Source: Niallia sp. NCCP-28 (lineage in GTDB: Bacteria > Bacillota > Bacilli > Bacillales > Cytobacillaceae). From it: a stretch of 64,000 nt of DNA. This document shows positions 26,800 through 35,213 of this stretch, one piece after another. The notes under the pieces are model-generated. The model saw nothing but the letters and a program-made list of their open reading frames with translations. It made no database searches and was not told where the DNA came from. Both the position numbers and the translations under genes were made by a program. Within the stretch, counting starts at the first letter, position 1, and each line of letters starts with the position of its first letter. The DNA lies in contig NZ_BQYJ01000006.1 of assembly GCF_023168165.1 (NCBI RefSeq), positions 186,001-250,000 of the forward strand. Reading direction: 5' to 3'.

Positions 26800-26873
26800 A
26801 CATGAATCAAATCCTCTTTCCTCCTTTTTAAGACCAAATTAGTAAAATAGTATATTTAGATTGGAGTAAAAAA

Positions 26874-27179
26874 ATGAGCCAAATATCTTTCGATGATTTG
26901 TTTAAGGAAGAAAAAAAACAGGAGAACACTATAAGTGAAATCCCCTCTCCCCTACAAAATGATATTTTAGAGTTATTTCGTAAAGGAGAAACAAATGCTT
27001 TATCCATCTGTGAGCATCTTATTAAACTAGGGAAATTCTCTGATGAGCGATTTTCCACTAATAAACCGAAGGCCTATGGGAAGGTTTGCTTAGCCTTAGA
27101 CAAAATGACTAGAGATGGTCTATTGATTTTTGTAGAAGACATTGATAAAAAGGATAGAATTTACAAACTGAATTGTTAA
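26874..27179 (+). CDS. Hypothetical protein, possible winged-helix
   Basis: A 101-residue protein. The C-terminal two-thirds reads like a small helix-turn-helix or winged-helix fold (LSICEHLIKLGKF to a hairpin before KDRIYKL). An accessory DNA-binding role is a guess. GGAG precedes ATG 26874. It begins a tight run of four small genes (26874-28663) downstream of the recombinase, probably one operon. Confidence 0.55.
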   Translation: MSQISFDDLFKEEKKQENTISEIPSPLQNDILELFRKGETNALSICEHLIKLGKFSDERFSTNKPKAYGKVCLALDKMTRDGLLIFVEDIDKKDRIYKLNC

Positions 27180-27196
27180 TAAAGGAGTAAGTTTTT

Positions 27197-27739
27197 ATGT
27201 CAAATATGTTCAAATTTATAGAGGTAACTATGAATGATGGAGAAAAAGGATTTCTTTTAAAAAACTCGGATTTAAACTTAGTCAATCGTAAAGAAGCATT
27301 AGAGTATATAGAAAAGTTAACGGCAGCCTATAACAACCCATCTGTTGATCAGTTTATTGAGTCTCAAAATAACCGGATTAATGGTGAATTAAATATCGAG
27401 TTTACAATGCGATCTACGTTGTTAGATTGGGTTTATGATGATGAAAAGAATCAATATATTATTAATCAACCAACTTTTAAAATGAAGGAATTCAGGAAGA
27501 ATCTTAAGCAAAATTGGTCCTTCCATTGTGCCTCATGCAATAAAAAAGTTTCAAGCAGTACTGACGCAGGTTACTTTTTAGTTCGTGCGTATACTTCGCA
27601 AGATAGCATAACTGAAAAGGCCTGTTCTTCTGCATGCTGCTCCGTTATTTGGAGAGATAATGTACGTGATTGGATTACTGAAAGAGGATTCCAAGATAAT
27701 GTGAAAATAAAAAGTAATTCCCAGAAAACGGAGGAATGA
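27197..27739 (+). CDS. Hypothetical protein with Cys pairs
   Basis: A 180-residue protein with two Cys pairs in the C-terminal half (HCASCNKK near 112 and a CSSACC cluster near 146), suggesting a zinc-bound fold. AAAGGAG precedes ATG 27197. The family is not recognised. It lies 17 bp after the previous gene, in the same direction. Confidence 0.55.
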   Translation: MSNMFKFIEVTMNDGEKGFLLKNSDLNLVNRKEALEYIEKLTAAYNNPSVDQFIESQNNRINGELNIEFTMRSTLLDWVYDDEKNQYIINQPTFKMKEFRKNLKQNWSFHCASCNKKVSSSTDAGYFLVRAYTSQDSITEKACSSACCSVIWRDNVRDWITERGFQDNVKIKSNSQKTEE

Positions 27740-27742
27740 ATA

Positions 27743-27970
27743 ATGGAATTTAAAATTGATCCGAGTTATGTGGTTATTACCCCAGAGCTGAAAGAGCACT
27801 TTCATAAATACGGTAAAGTCATAAAAAGTACAGCAACCGTAAGAGATTTAAGGAAAGTTTATGGGGATGATAATTTCTTAGATTATATGGAAGAGTCTAA
27901 AGAGGTCTTGGTGATTGCCGATTATAATACATATAGCTTAAAAATTGAGGAGTTAGGACCCCTTCATTAG
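27743..27970 (+). CDS. Hypothetical small protein
   Basis: A 75-residue soluble, charged protein with no signal or membrane segment. It begins 3 bp after the previous stop with GGAGG overlapping the end of that gene, so translation is probably coupled. The family is not recognised. Confidence 0.5.
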   Translation: MEFKIDPSYVVITPELKEHFHKYGKVIKSTATVRDLRKVYGDDNFLDYMEESKEVLVIADYNTYSLKIEELGPLH

Positions 27971-27988
27971 TAGAAAAGAGGTTTAGTT

Positions 27989-28663
27989 ATGCCAATCAAA
28001 CCGTTTAGTGTACAACGCTTTATTCTTTATATATCCTGTATTGCATTCAGTGCTCTAGTTTTGTACATTAATTCAATATTTAACCCAATTTACGATAGTA
28101 ATACATTTATCGTCCTAGTTTGTTTTTATTTTTTCTTCTCGGCTGCATATTCATTCACAGATCTAATAGGTATTAATAAGAAAGTTAATACTCTGGAAGA
28201 AAATATTAGAAAAAATGAATTTAGAGAAATGATTAAAAGTGATGTACATAGAATGGCGCAAGATATTAGACCGAGGGTAGAAGATACAATAGAAAAGAAA
28301 AAACCGACAGAACTAGATATATATGATAAAGCATATACAGATGCAGAAACATCTTGGAAAATGAAAAAACGGGAAGAACGTAATTCGTTTGAACACTACC
28401 ATAGTACCTTATATCAATTGAGGAAGAGCAATAAGTATATTACGCTTATAACTATCTTTCTAAATATGGCTTTAGGAATTGTTTTATTAAATACCTTAAC
28501 CCCTATAATATATGCTATTGTTCTTATTGTTTTCTTATTGCCTTATGTACCAATATTGCTAAGAATAAAGAAGTTAAGAAAAAGAGAAAGAGCTTTATAT
28601 CAAGAGATTACCCCAACTAAGTTAAAGGAGTTTCTTGAGATGGTACAGAATGGTAGATTTTGA
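27989..28663 (+). CDS. Hypothetical four-span membrane protein
   Basis: A 224-residue protein with two N-terminal membrane segments (about 12-30 and 38-58), a charged helical middle (about 65-150) and two C-terminal segments (about 150-170 and 175-193). The cytosolic part is probably coiled. AGAGGT precedes ATG 27989. It ends the recombinase-linked run and shares a bidirectional terminator with the convergent GTPase fragment. The family is not recognised. Confidence 0.55.
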   Translation: MPIKPFSVQRFILYISCIAFSALVLYINSIFNPIYDSNTFIVLVCFYFFFSAAYSFTDLIGINKKVNTLEENIRKNEFREMIKSDVHRMAQDIRPRVEDTIEKKKPTELDIYDKAYTDAETSWKMKKREERNSFEHYHSTLYQLRKSNKYITLITIFLNMALGIVLLNTLTPIIYAIVLIVFLLPYVPILLRIKKLRKRERALYQEITPTKLKEFLEMVQNGRF

Positions 28664-28664
28664 G

Positions 28665-28696
28665 TAAAGGTGAGGAATTAATATTCCTCACCTTTA
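28665..28696. terminator. Bidirectional terminator
   Basis: A perfect 14-bp inverted repeat (28665-28678 and 28683-28696) between convergent stops. Confidence 0.85.
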
Positions 28697-28702
28697 CATA
28701 AT

Positions 28703-29797
28703 TTAAAGTTTATCTGTATTATTCTCAAATTCATCCTTATTTTCTTCCATCTTCTTCTCCATATTTTTCGATAGAATTTCCATGATTTCTTCATAAGAAA
28801 GTTCTTGGTAATTTATTTTACTTCTAAGGAAATCCGAACAAACATCAATAAATACATTTGCGATTTTCTCTGTTACCTTTCTATTAAAAGTTCCCAGAAT
28901 TAAACCTACGACTGGAGAAATAATGATATTGCCTTTTCCAACTGATTTACCTAATAATTTTGTTAAGTATGTAGGAGCTTTAGTGCCAATCTTTTCACTT
29001 CCGTATTTCACAGCCGCTTTTCCAACCGTTTTTGTTCCTTCGAAAAATACAAACGGTAGAACGATTGATTTAATTAATGGTTTAGCTTGTTTAGAGAACT
29101 TTAAAAAGTTTTTATCAACAGGAATCCCCATCAAAGTCATGATATCTTTTGCAATATAAAGATAAACAGCACCTTTTCCAATGAAATCTAAACCAATAGG
29201 CAATGTATCTGCTATATGACCCAGATTTTTATAATTAAAAGGTCCTTTAGAATCTAATCTTTCTTGAATAAATTGTCTTGCGGATTTTATTTTTTCTTCA
29301 ATTTTAATTTTTTGTGCTGCAGTAAACGCCCTTTGGGTGGCTTCGGGAAGTATTTTCATTGTTTCATTGATTAAAACTTTCAAACCGTGAGCAGGGATTA
29401 CATGACCAATAATATTCCTGTCCTTTGCAAGCACTTGACAGATAACTACTCCAGTTAACTCTGTTTCTAAATAACCTTTAAGTTCTTCCTCAGTATCAAG
29501 AGTTTGAGTTAATACTATAATTACCGGCATATATTTTGAGAAATCTCTAATCCATGCTATTTCCGTATCTTCTATTCTTTTGCTCTCATTTGAAATACAA
29601 TACCACATTACATGCATATGCTCTTCTTCACTTGAGGATTTTGCACGTCTTTTTATCTCTTCTATTATACTATTTCTAGAAACCTCCCTTTCTCTGGAAT
29701 CCAATTCTAAGCCTTTTGTGTCGAATAGATTTACATCAACTCCAGGTACACTAAATTCTTTTAGGCTTAATGACAGGGTTCTTGCTCTAGACCGCAA
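28703..29797 (-). CDS. GTPase fragment, 5' end replaced by Tn3 inverted repeat
   Basis: This 364-codon frame encodes the later part of a GTPase: the G3 motif DTKG (near residue 26), a TQTLD at the G4 position (TKxD-like), and a C-terminal region (about 190-330) with glycine-rich hydrophobic stretches that may insert in the membrane. The P-loop and switch I are missing. The first 12 or so codons, from TTG, are the transposon inverted repeat read through in frame; native sequence begins around KEFSVPGVD. It cannot bind GTP normally and is probably a pseudogene. The missing 5' end is not on the other side of the transposon. Confidence 0.8.
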   Translation of the reverse strand: MRSRARTLSLSLKEFSVPGVDVNLFDTKGLELDSREREVSRNSIIEEIKRRAKSSSEEEHMHVMWYCISNESKRIEDTEIAWIRDFSKYMPVIIVLTQTLDTEEELKGYLETELTGVVICQVLAKDRNIIGHVIPAHGLKVLINETMKILPEATQRAFTAAQKIKIEEKIKSARQFIQERLDSKGPFNYKNLGHIADTLPIGLDFIGKGAVYLYIAKDIMTLMGIPVDKNFLKFSKQAKPLIKSIVLPFVFFEGTKTVGKAAVKYGSEKIGTKAPTYLTKLLGKSVGKGNIIISPVVGLILGTFNRKVTEKIANVFIDVCSDFLRSKINYQELSYEEIMEILSKNMEKKMEENKDEFENNTDKL

Positions 29798-29801
29798 AGT
29801 A
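29764..29801 (+). repeat. Left terminal inverted repeat of the transposon
   Basis: 38 bp starting GGCTTAATGACAGGG and ending CTCTAGACCGCAAAGTA. It differs from the right end at two positions. Confidence 0.9.
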
Positions 29802-29830
29802 AATGTGAAGAAATAATAAAATACGCTTTA

Positions 29831-30397
29831 TTAGTTTATTTCTCCTAATTTTCTTCGATTTATTGCCCTATATAGAGATCCTTGAGATATTCCGGTTGCT
29901 GAGACTATCTCTTTAACAGAATATTCTTTACTGTCATACATCCGAAGTGCAACAGTAAGCTTTTCTTTATCTAGCTTGGGTCTACCTAATGTTTTTCCAC
30001 GCTTTTTGCTTGCTTCGAGTCCTTCCTTTACTCTTTCAGCAATTAAATTCCTTTCTAATTCTGCAATTACACACATCATTTGAAACATGGCTTTCCCTGT
30101 TGATGTTTTAGTATCCATATTTTCTTTTAATGAGATAAAATGCACACCTTTTTCTTCAAATTGTTGAATGATATTAAGAATATCTAACGTTTTACGTCCC
30201 AAGCGAGATATGCTTTCTACAACAATTGTGTCTCCTTTTCTAATTACTTCAAATAGTTGATGAAGTCCTTTTCGATCCTTTGTTGTTCCAGTGAACTTTT
30301 CTTTAACAATTTTTTCACAACCATAGTCAGTAAGCATACTTAGTTGACGGTCCAAGTTTTGGTCAACTGTAGAGACACGTGCATAACCAATAATCAT
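29831..30397 (-). CDS. tnpR: Serine resolvase/invertase TnpR
   Basis: A 188-residue serine recombinase: catalytic domain with GYARVSTVDQN (nucleophile Ser9), SRLGRKTLD, and an E-helix with MCVIAELERNLIAERVKEG, then a C-terminal helix-turn-helix (about 140-182, SVKEIVSATGISQGSLYRAI). In Tn3 elements it resolves cointegrates at res. It lies just inside the left inverted repeat, transcribed toward it. AGGAG precedes ATG 30397. Repeats directly upstream may be res. Confidence 0.93.
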   Translation of the reverse strand: MIIGYARVSTVDQNLDRQLSMLTDYGCEKIVKEKFTGTTKDRKGLHQLFEVIRKGDTIVVESISRLGRKTLDILNIIQQFEEKGVHFISLKENMDTKTSTGKAMFQMMCVIAELERNLIAERVKEGLEASKKRGKTLGRPKLDKEKLTVALRMYDSKEYSVKEIVSATGISQGSLYRAINRRKLGEIN

Positions 30398-30567
30398 AAA
30401 TATTTCTCCTAATAAAATGTGATACGTTCATTTTACTTGGGATAGATTTTTTGTAAAGGTATTTGGTAATCTTTTTGGCAATTATTTTTGGTAATCTGAA
30501 ATCTTAGTAATATCAAAGACTAGTAAAGTTATAAATCGTCGTTACAAAAATACTGGTTTTTGGTAAT
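30398..30567. other. Candidate res site upstream of resolvase
   Basis: Four direct copies of TTTGGYAAT (near 30462, 30474, 30487, 30559) lie in the 170 bp upstream of tnpR. Repeated short motifs beside the resolvase gene fit resolvase-binding subsites and autoregulation. Confidence 0.45.
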
Positions 30568-30726
30568 AGCATGTATTAACATGGCAATAAGTTATTCAGC
30601 AATCGGGCCATATTGCGGCATAACACCTTTAAAGAAAGTTAGCTATCTCTGTTACATTTTAGAAGAGGTTGTGAAAATTTCTACTAAAGTAATGGATGCA
30701 ATTTAGTTGATTAAGTAATCGGAAAA

Positions 30727-30780
30727 TATAAAAAGGTAAAACTCTCCAATATGTATTGCGGCGAGTTTTACCTTTTTATA
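30727..30780. terminator. Long inverted repeat, terminator-like
   Basis: Perfect 18-bp arms (30727-30744 and 30763-30780) with A and T ends, so it can work in both directions. It insulates the resolvase region from the cargo. No gene is recognisable just upstream. Confidence 0.7.
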
Positions 30781-30840
30781 TGCGGAATGTTTATAACTTC
30801 TGAAAAGTAACACAAACTAGAACAGCAGAATTAAAATTCC

Positions 30841-30871
30841 TTGACTTAGAGTATACTCTAAGTATTACTCT
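30841..30871 (+). promoter_or_regulatory. MerR-type autoregulated promoter
   Basis: TTGACT, 19-bp spacer, TACTCT. A perfect 18-bp palindrome CTTAGAGTATACTCTAAG (30845-30862) fills the spacer, as in AdhR/NmlR-type promoters. Confidence 0.7.
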
Positions 30872-30875
30872 TACT

Positions 30876-31313
30876 TTGTGTCACAAATTAAAAATGAAAG
30901 AAGATATAGACATATCAGATTTAATGGAGGCGGTTAGATTGACATATTCTATTGGAGAATTCTCTAAAATCGTTGGGTTAAGTGAACATACATTGAGGTT
31001 TTATGAAAAGGAAGGGTTAATAAAAGTAAACAGAAACGATAACAATGTCAGAATCTACTCGGATGAAAATAAATTATGGATTGAATCTTTGCTACACCTA
31101 AAAAATACGGGGATGTCTTTAAAAGACATGAAGCAATTTGCGATGTGGGGGCATATTGGAGATGAAACAATGGAAGAACGGTTAGCTTTACTTAAAAATC
31201 ATCGAAAAAAAGTAGTAGAAGAATTTGAGAAGCTTCGTCAAAGTTTAGAACATCTAGATAATAAAATTTATTTTTATGAAAATGAATTAGGAGACTGTTT
31301 CTCTAAAAAATAA
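30876..31313 (+). CDS. MerR-family regulator (AdhR/NmlR type)
   Basis: Up to 145 residues. The MerR DNA-binding domain starts at YSIGEFSKIVGLSEHTLRFYEKEGL, followed by a dimerisation helix with KNHRKKVVEEFEKL. The start is uncertain: TTG 30939 (giving LTYSIGEF...) follows GGAGGCGG well, and gives a length like AdhR; the listed coordinates keep the full open frame. A single Cys near the C-terminus could sense electrophiles, but the family's usual conserved Cys is not clear. It likely controls its own gene and the downstream Old Yellow Enzyme gene, both of which have matching operators. Confidence 0.85.
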   Translation: MCHKLKMKEDIDISDLMEAVRLTYSIGEFSKIVGLSEHTLRFYEKEGLIKVNRNDNNVRIYSDENKLWIESLLHLKNTGMSLKDMKQFAMWGHIGDETMEERLALLKNHRKKVVEEFEKLRQSLEHLDNKIYFYENELGDCFSKK

Positions 31314-31405
31314 GCAGTCAGTTGCATTTTCCATTACGTCTTTATGAGTAAACCTCGTACAGACAGCTTTCAAAAACATCTTTTTATCCAAAAAAATAAA
31401 AATAC

Positions 31406-31436
31406 TTGCCTTAGAGTGCTCTCTAAGGATTAACAT
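31406..31436 (+). promoter_or_regulatory. MerR-type promoter of the Old Yellow Enzyme gene
   Basis: TTGCCT (31406-31411), 19 bp, TAACAT (31431-31436) with CCTTAGAG-N4-CTCTAAGG (31409-31428) between. The long spacer and central dyad are typical of MerR activation. Confidence 0.75.
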
Positions 31437-31521
31437 ATTCTTGCACCATTTGATGCACCTTTACAAAATAGTGCAAAACTAACTAGAACATAAAAATAAA
31501 CATACAGAAAGAGGTTAAAAA

Positions 31522-32655
31522 ATGAACACAAAATATAGCAATTTATTTGAATCACTTACATTTAAAAATGGTATCACCATAAAAAATAGAGTCGTTATGG
31601 CACCAATGACAACTTGGAGTAGTAATGATGATTACTCCGTTTCAGATGAAGAAGTAGAATATTATAAAAAAAGAGTCAACGGAGTAGGACTTGTTATCAC
31701 AGGATGTACTCATGTTCAACCAAACGGTATAGGTTTTACGCATGAATTCGCAGCTTATGATGATAAATTTATTCCAAGTCTACGAAAATTGGCGGATGCG
31801 GCGAAAAGTGGAGGAGCTCCTGCGATACTTCAAATTTTTCATGCGGGAAATAAAGCACTGCCATCTTTAACTCCAAATGGTGAGGTGGTTAGTTCCAGTG
31901 CTGTAGAGACTGAAGCTACTGCATTTGCTCCTTCCGTATTACCTAGAGAACTTTCACATGATGAAATAATAGAAGTGATTCATGCCTTTGGAGAAACAAC
32001 CAGACGAGCTATTGAAGCTGGTTTTGATGGTGTTGAAGTTCATGGTGCACACGGATTTTTACTTCAAAACTTCTTCTCTCCTTTCTTCAATAGACGAGAA
32101 GATGAATGGGGAGGGTCTCTAGAAAATCGCTTGCGTTTCCCAATGGCAGTCGTACAGGAATTGAAAAATGTGATTAAGAAGCATGCAACAAAGCCGTTTA
32201 TTCTAGGATACAGAATTTCTCCTGACGAACATGAAGAAGGCGGTTTGAGAATGAAGGATACCTACGAATTAATTAATCGTCTTATCGAAGCAGATGTTGA
32301 TTATGTACATGCTTCATTGGTTGATGCTCTTACTTCAAAGCCAGTCGATAGTCAAGATGAAAAAACATATCTTGAATTAATTGTTGAACATGTAAACGGC
32401 AGAGTTCCTGTAATGGCTGCTGGTTCCATGATAACTGCAGATAATGTTGCAACAGCATTAGGTAAAGGTCTATCCTTAGCAGCGGTTGGACATGGATTAA
32501 TCATGAATCCAGACTGGGTAGAAAAGGTCCAGAATGGTCAAGAGTCTGAAATCCAGACTTCAATTAAGGCTTCAAGAATTAATGAGCTTGCGCTTCCGGG
32601 AAAGCTTTGGGGTGTTATTCAAGCTTCTGGACCATGGTTTATGATAGAAGAATAA
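31522..32655 (+). CDS. Old Yellow Enzyme-family NADH:flavin oxidoreductase
   Basis: A 377-residue FMN TIM-barrel enzyme. It begins with the substrate/FMN-binding NRVVMAPMTTW segment, then HAGNKA, GVEVHGAHGFLLQNFFSPFFNRR (His pair that binds the substrate carbonyl) and a late FMN phosphate-binding loop. Family members reduce activated alkenes such as unsaturated aldehydes, ketones, quinones or nitro compounds using NAD(P)H. Control by the upstream MerR regulator fits a role in electrophile detoxification. AGAGG precedes ATG 31522. Confidence 0.93.
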   Translation: MNTKYSNLFESLTFKNGITIKNRVVMAPMTTWSSNDDYSVSDEEVEYYKKRVNGVGLVITGCTHVQPNGIGFTHEFAAYDDKFIPSLRKLADAAKSGGAPAILQIFHAGNKALPSLTPNGEVVSSSAVETEATAFAPSVLPRELSHDEIIEVIHAFGETTRRAIEAGFDGVEVHGAHGFLLQNFFSPFFNRREDEWGGSLENRLRFPMAVVQELKNVIKKHATKPFILGYRISPDEHEEGGLRMKDTYELINRLIEADVDYVHASLVDALTSKPVDSQDEKTYLELIVEHVNGRVPVMAAGSMITADNVATALGKGLSLAAVGHGLIMNPDWVEKVQNGQESEIQTSIKASRINELALPGKLWGVIQASGPWFMIEE

Positions 32656-32786
32656 CATTAGCGAATGTTCTTTTTTAGCGAAATATTATGGTGGAAATAA
32701 GTGGCTGGTGGGATCAAATATCTTATCTATGAGGGAAAGGTTTTGGACTTCGTACCTTTGTGCAGAGTGCAAAACCTATTATTAAA

Positions 32787-32855
32787 GTACACAGTGGTCG
32801 TATGTCTGAAATGCACATGCAAGGGATGTTGACCAAACGATTTAAGGAGTTTTAA
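32787..32855 (+). pseudogene. Remnant of aldo-keto reductase C-terminal tail
   Basis: Open frame encoding VHSGRMSEMHMQGML followed by a stop at 32853-32855. It resembles the tail of the pseudogene ending at 33821 (VHGGRMNELQMQVVE). No upstream domain remains. Confidence 0.45.
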
Positions 32856-32883
32856 TTTATTTATCGACAAGGAGATATTTAGT

Positions 32884-33474
32884 ATGAAGACACTTGTAGT
32901 TGTAGCACATCCACGGACTAATTCTTTAACATCGAGTTTAACGAAAAAGATTGTTGAGGGATTAGCTCACACTGGACATGAATATGAAATATTAGATTTG
33001 TATGCAGAAAAATTCAATCCGCTTTTACTTCCAGTTGATGAGCCAGATTTTGGGGATCCGGATAAAATATACTCGAAAGAAGTTCAGCGTGAGATGGAAC
33101 GCATCAAGAAGCATGATGCAATTATCTTTGTGTTTCCCGTATGGTGGCATAGCATACCTGCGATTTTGAAAGGTTATATTGATCGGGTATTCAATAACGG
33201 TTTCGCATATGGAACGAATAAATTGCCGATTGACAAAATAAGATGGGTTGCCCTTGCTGCAGATTCAAGATATGGCTTCAAAAAACGTGGTTATCAATTA
33301 ATGATGGAGCATCATCTTAATATCGGAATTGCCGATTATGTCGGTGTACCCGATTCCGAGATTTACTTTCTGTATAATTCCTTAGGCGCCGATGTTATTG
33401 GAGATAAAGACAAATTGAATACTCATTTCGAGCAGATACATTCTGCAGCTTATGACATAGGAAAGGATTTCTAA
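32884..33474 (+). CDS. NAD(P)H oxidoreductase, flavodoxin-like fold (MdaB/KefF type)
   Basis: A 196-residue flavoprotein. The N-terminal VVVAHPRTNSLTSSL is the phosphate-binding loop for FMN/FAD, and FVFPVWWHSIPAILKGYIDRVF is the family hallmark. These enzymes reduce quinones by two electrons. It lies about 230 bp after the Old Yellow Enzyme gene in the same cargo. AAGGAG precedes ATG 32884. Confidence 0.9.
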   Translation: MKTLVVVAHPRTNSLTSSLTKKIVEGLAHTGHEYEILDLYAEKFNPLLLPVDEPDFGDPDKIYSKEVQREMERIKKHDAIIFVFPVWWHSIPAILKGYIDRVFNNGFAYGTNKLPIDKIRWVALAADSRYGFKKRGYQLMMEHHLNIGIADYVGVPDSEIYFLYNSLGADVIGDKDKLNTHFEQIHSAAYDIGKDF

Positions 33475-33605
33475 AAAATTTTAGTAAGGTATGTATTTTA
33501 TTGGAAATTACTATCAGTCTAGCATTTTGTCTATAAGGTAGTATCGACTATCGTTTAGTTTTTATGATTATGGAAAAATTACTGAAAGGCGATCAAAGAT
33601 ATACT

Positions 33606-33821
33606 ATACCTGCTCAAATTTCCTCTTGCTTGGCTTATGGCGCAGAAGACATGGACTGTTTAAATTCCAGGTACTCGCAATATCGATCATCTCAATGAAA
33701 ACTTAAGAGCTGTAAATATTCAACTCACTAAAGCGGAACTTCGTGAAACTGAAACTAGTTTTCTAGAATCAGAGTACACGGTGGCCGTATGAATGAATTG
33801 CAAATGCAAGTTGTTGAATAG
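33606..33821 (+). pseudogene. Decayed aldo-keto reductase C-terminus
   Basis: In pieces over several frames it encodes the end of an aldo-keto reductase: an AQI segment, AWLMAQKTWTV, a stop, IPGTRNIDHLNENLRAV, then after a frameshift VHGGRMNELQMQVVE and a stop. The N-terminal part is absent. At least one stop and two frameshifts are visible. Confidence 0.75.
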
Positions 33822-33868
33822 TAATAGTAATGGACGTTCACCTTTAAGAAGAGAGGATGTTTTTTTAT

Positions 33869-34609
33869 ATGTCAAACATTCAAAATAAAGTTGTTATCAT
33901 TACGGGTGCCTCTAGTGGAATTGGCGAAGCTACTGCAAAAGAACTTGCTTCTAAAGGTGCTAAGTTAGTTTTAGCGGCTCGCCGTGAAGACCGTTTAAAA
34001 AAATTGCAAGAAGAGATTCAAAATAATGGCGGACAAGCGATTTATAAAGTGACGGATGTTGCATCGCATGAACAAATGGAAGAGTTAGCTAAGTATGCTC
34101 TTAAAGAGTTTGGAAAAATTGATGTCATGGTCAATAATGCAGGAGTAATGCCATTATCACCTGTTCATGAGAAAAAAATTAATGAATGGAATACGATGAT
34201 TGAAGTGAACATCAAGGGTGTACTTTATGGTATTGCTGCTGTTCTTCCGTCCATGAAAGAAAGAAAAGAAGGGCATATCATTAATGTTTCCTCAATCGCT
34301 GGTCATTTAGTATTCCCTGCTGGTGCAGTTTATAGTGGTACAAAGTTTGCTGTCCGTGCCATTACAGAAGGTCTTCGTATAGAAGAGGCTAGCAACAATA
34401 TTCGTACAACCATTATCTCGCCAGGAACTATTACTACAGAATTGCTAGAAGCCATTTCAGATCCAGAATTAAAATCTGCCATCGTTGAAGATAGCAAAAT
34501 TGGAATCGAGCCTGTTAGCATTGCTCGTGCCATTGCATTTGCAATTGAACAACCATCAGATGTAGCGATTAATGAGATGATTGTTCGTCCAACTATACAA
34601 GAACTTTAA
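33869..34609 (+). CDS. Short-chain dehydrogenase/reductase
   Basis: A 246-residue classical SDR: NAD(P)-binding ITGASSGIGEA (near 12), NNAG, catalytic Ser in INVSSIAG and the YSGTK Tyr-x3-Lys pair. Arg residues after the second strand (LAARREDR) favour NADPH. The substrate is unknown. ATG 33869 gives the conserved start; the ATG at 33857 lies in the ribosome site. It is the last cargo gene, followed by a GC-rich hairpin. Confidence 0.92.
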   Translation: MSNIQNKVVIITGASSGIGEATAKELASKGAKLVLAARREDRLKKLQEEIQNNGGQAIYKVTDVASHEQMEELAKYALKEFGKIDVMVNNAGVMPLSPVHEKKINEWNTMIEVNIKGVLYGIAAVLPSMKERKEGHIINVSSIAGHLVFPAGAVYSGTKFAVRAITEGLRIEEASNNIRTTIISPGTITTELLEAISDPELKSAIVEDSKIGIEPVSIARAIAFAIEQPSDVAINEMIVRPTIQEL

Positions 34610-34628
34610 AAAGAAAATCTTTATAACG

Positions 34629-34656
34629 AAGCAGCCCTACTTTTTTGGGGCTGCTT
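34629..34656 (+). terminator. Terminator after SDR gene
   Basis: AAGCAGCCC/GGGCTGCTT stem with a loop containing a T run. Confidence 0.65.
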
Positions 34657-35115
34657 ATTTGGTATTTAAGACATTAATACAATTAAAATGGAGCATTGAA
34701 TTTTAAGCTTGTGGAGAATTGCGCTTAAACAAACAGGTGCTTATATGTAGTATGATTTTCCACCGTATCCAACGTAAGTAAAGAAATGAAACATGCCAAA
34801 TTTGTATCTTTGTAGAAGCATTATATATAGTAAGTAATTATAGTTATTAACGTTAACAAACATAGGACTTTATGTGGAGAGGTGGGTATGATAGGCTTGG
34901 ATGCCTGATGAAACAACGGCTTCAGGCTTTCAAGACCAATCATGCCCACAGAGGCTCCACGTCAAGTTCTTAACCGCTTATCTATGGTTACATGGAAACA
35001 ATGATAAAGGGTACACCGTATCAATGTTTTGGATCGGATACTATATATAACCAGCTGTTAGTGAAATAAGAATTAAGTGATTATAGGATTGAGGCCATAT
35101 TTTCGTTATTCCTTT
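34657..35115. other. Non-coding stretch between cargo and transposase
   Basis: No gene seen over about 460 bp. It contains the folded element at 34872-34962. Confidence 0.5.
34872..34962. other. Multi-stem structured element, possible ncRNA or recombination site
   Basis: About 90 nt with nested pairing: outer stem ATGTGGAG (34872-34879) with CTCCACGT (34955-34962), then GTGGGTATGAT (34882-34892) with ATCATGCCCAC (34939-34949), and an inner GCCTGA/TTCAGGC hairpin. It is GC-richer than its surroundings and does not match a riboswitch class I recognise. Confidence 0.5.
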
Positions 35116-35151
35116 AAAGGGCGCTTATCTTGAGTACGGATTGCGCCCTTT
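35116..35151 (-). terminator. Terminator-like hairpin near the transposase stop
   Basis: AAAGGGCGC/GCGCCCTTT 9-bp stem about 60 bp past the tnpA stop; it could act in either direction. Confidence 0.6.
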
Positions 35152-35213
35152 TCACAACTAAGTGTCCATTACAAAGAACCTGCTGGTTTAATCATCGATC
35201 AAAATGATAGAAA

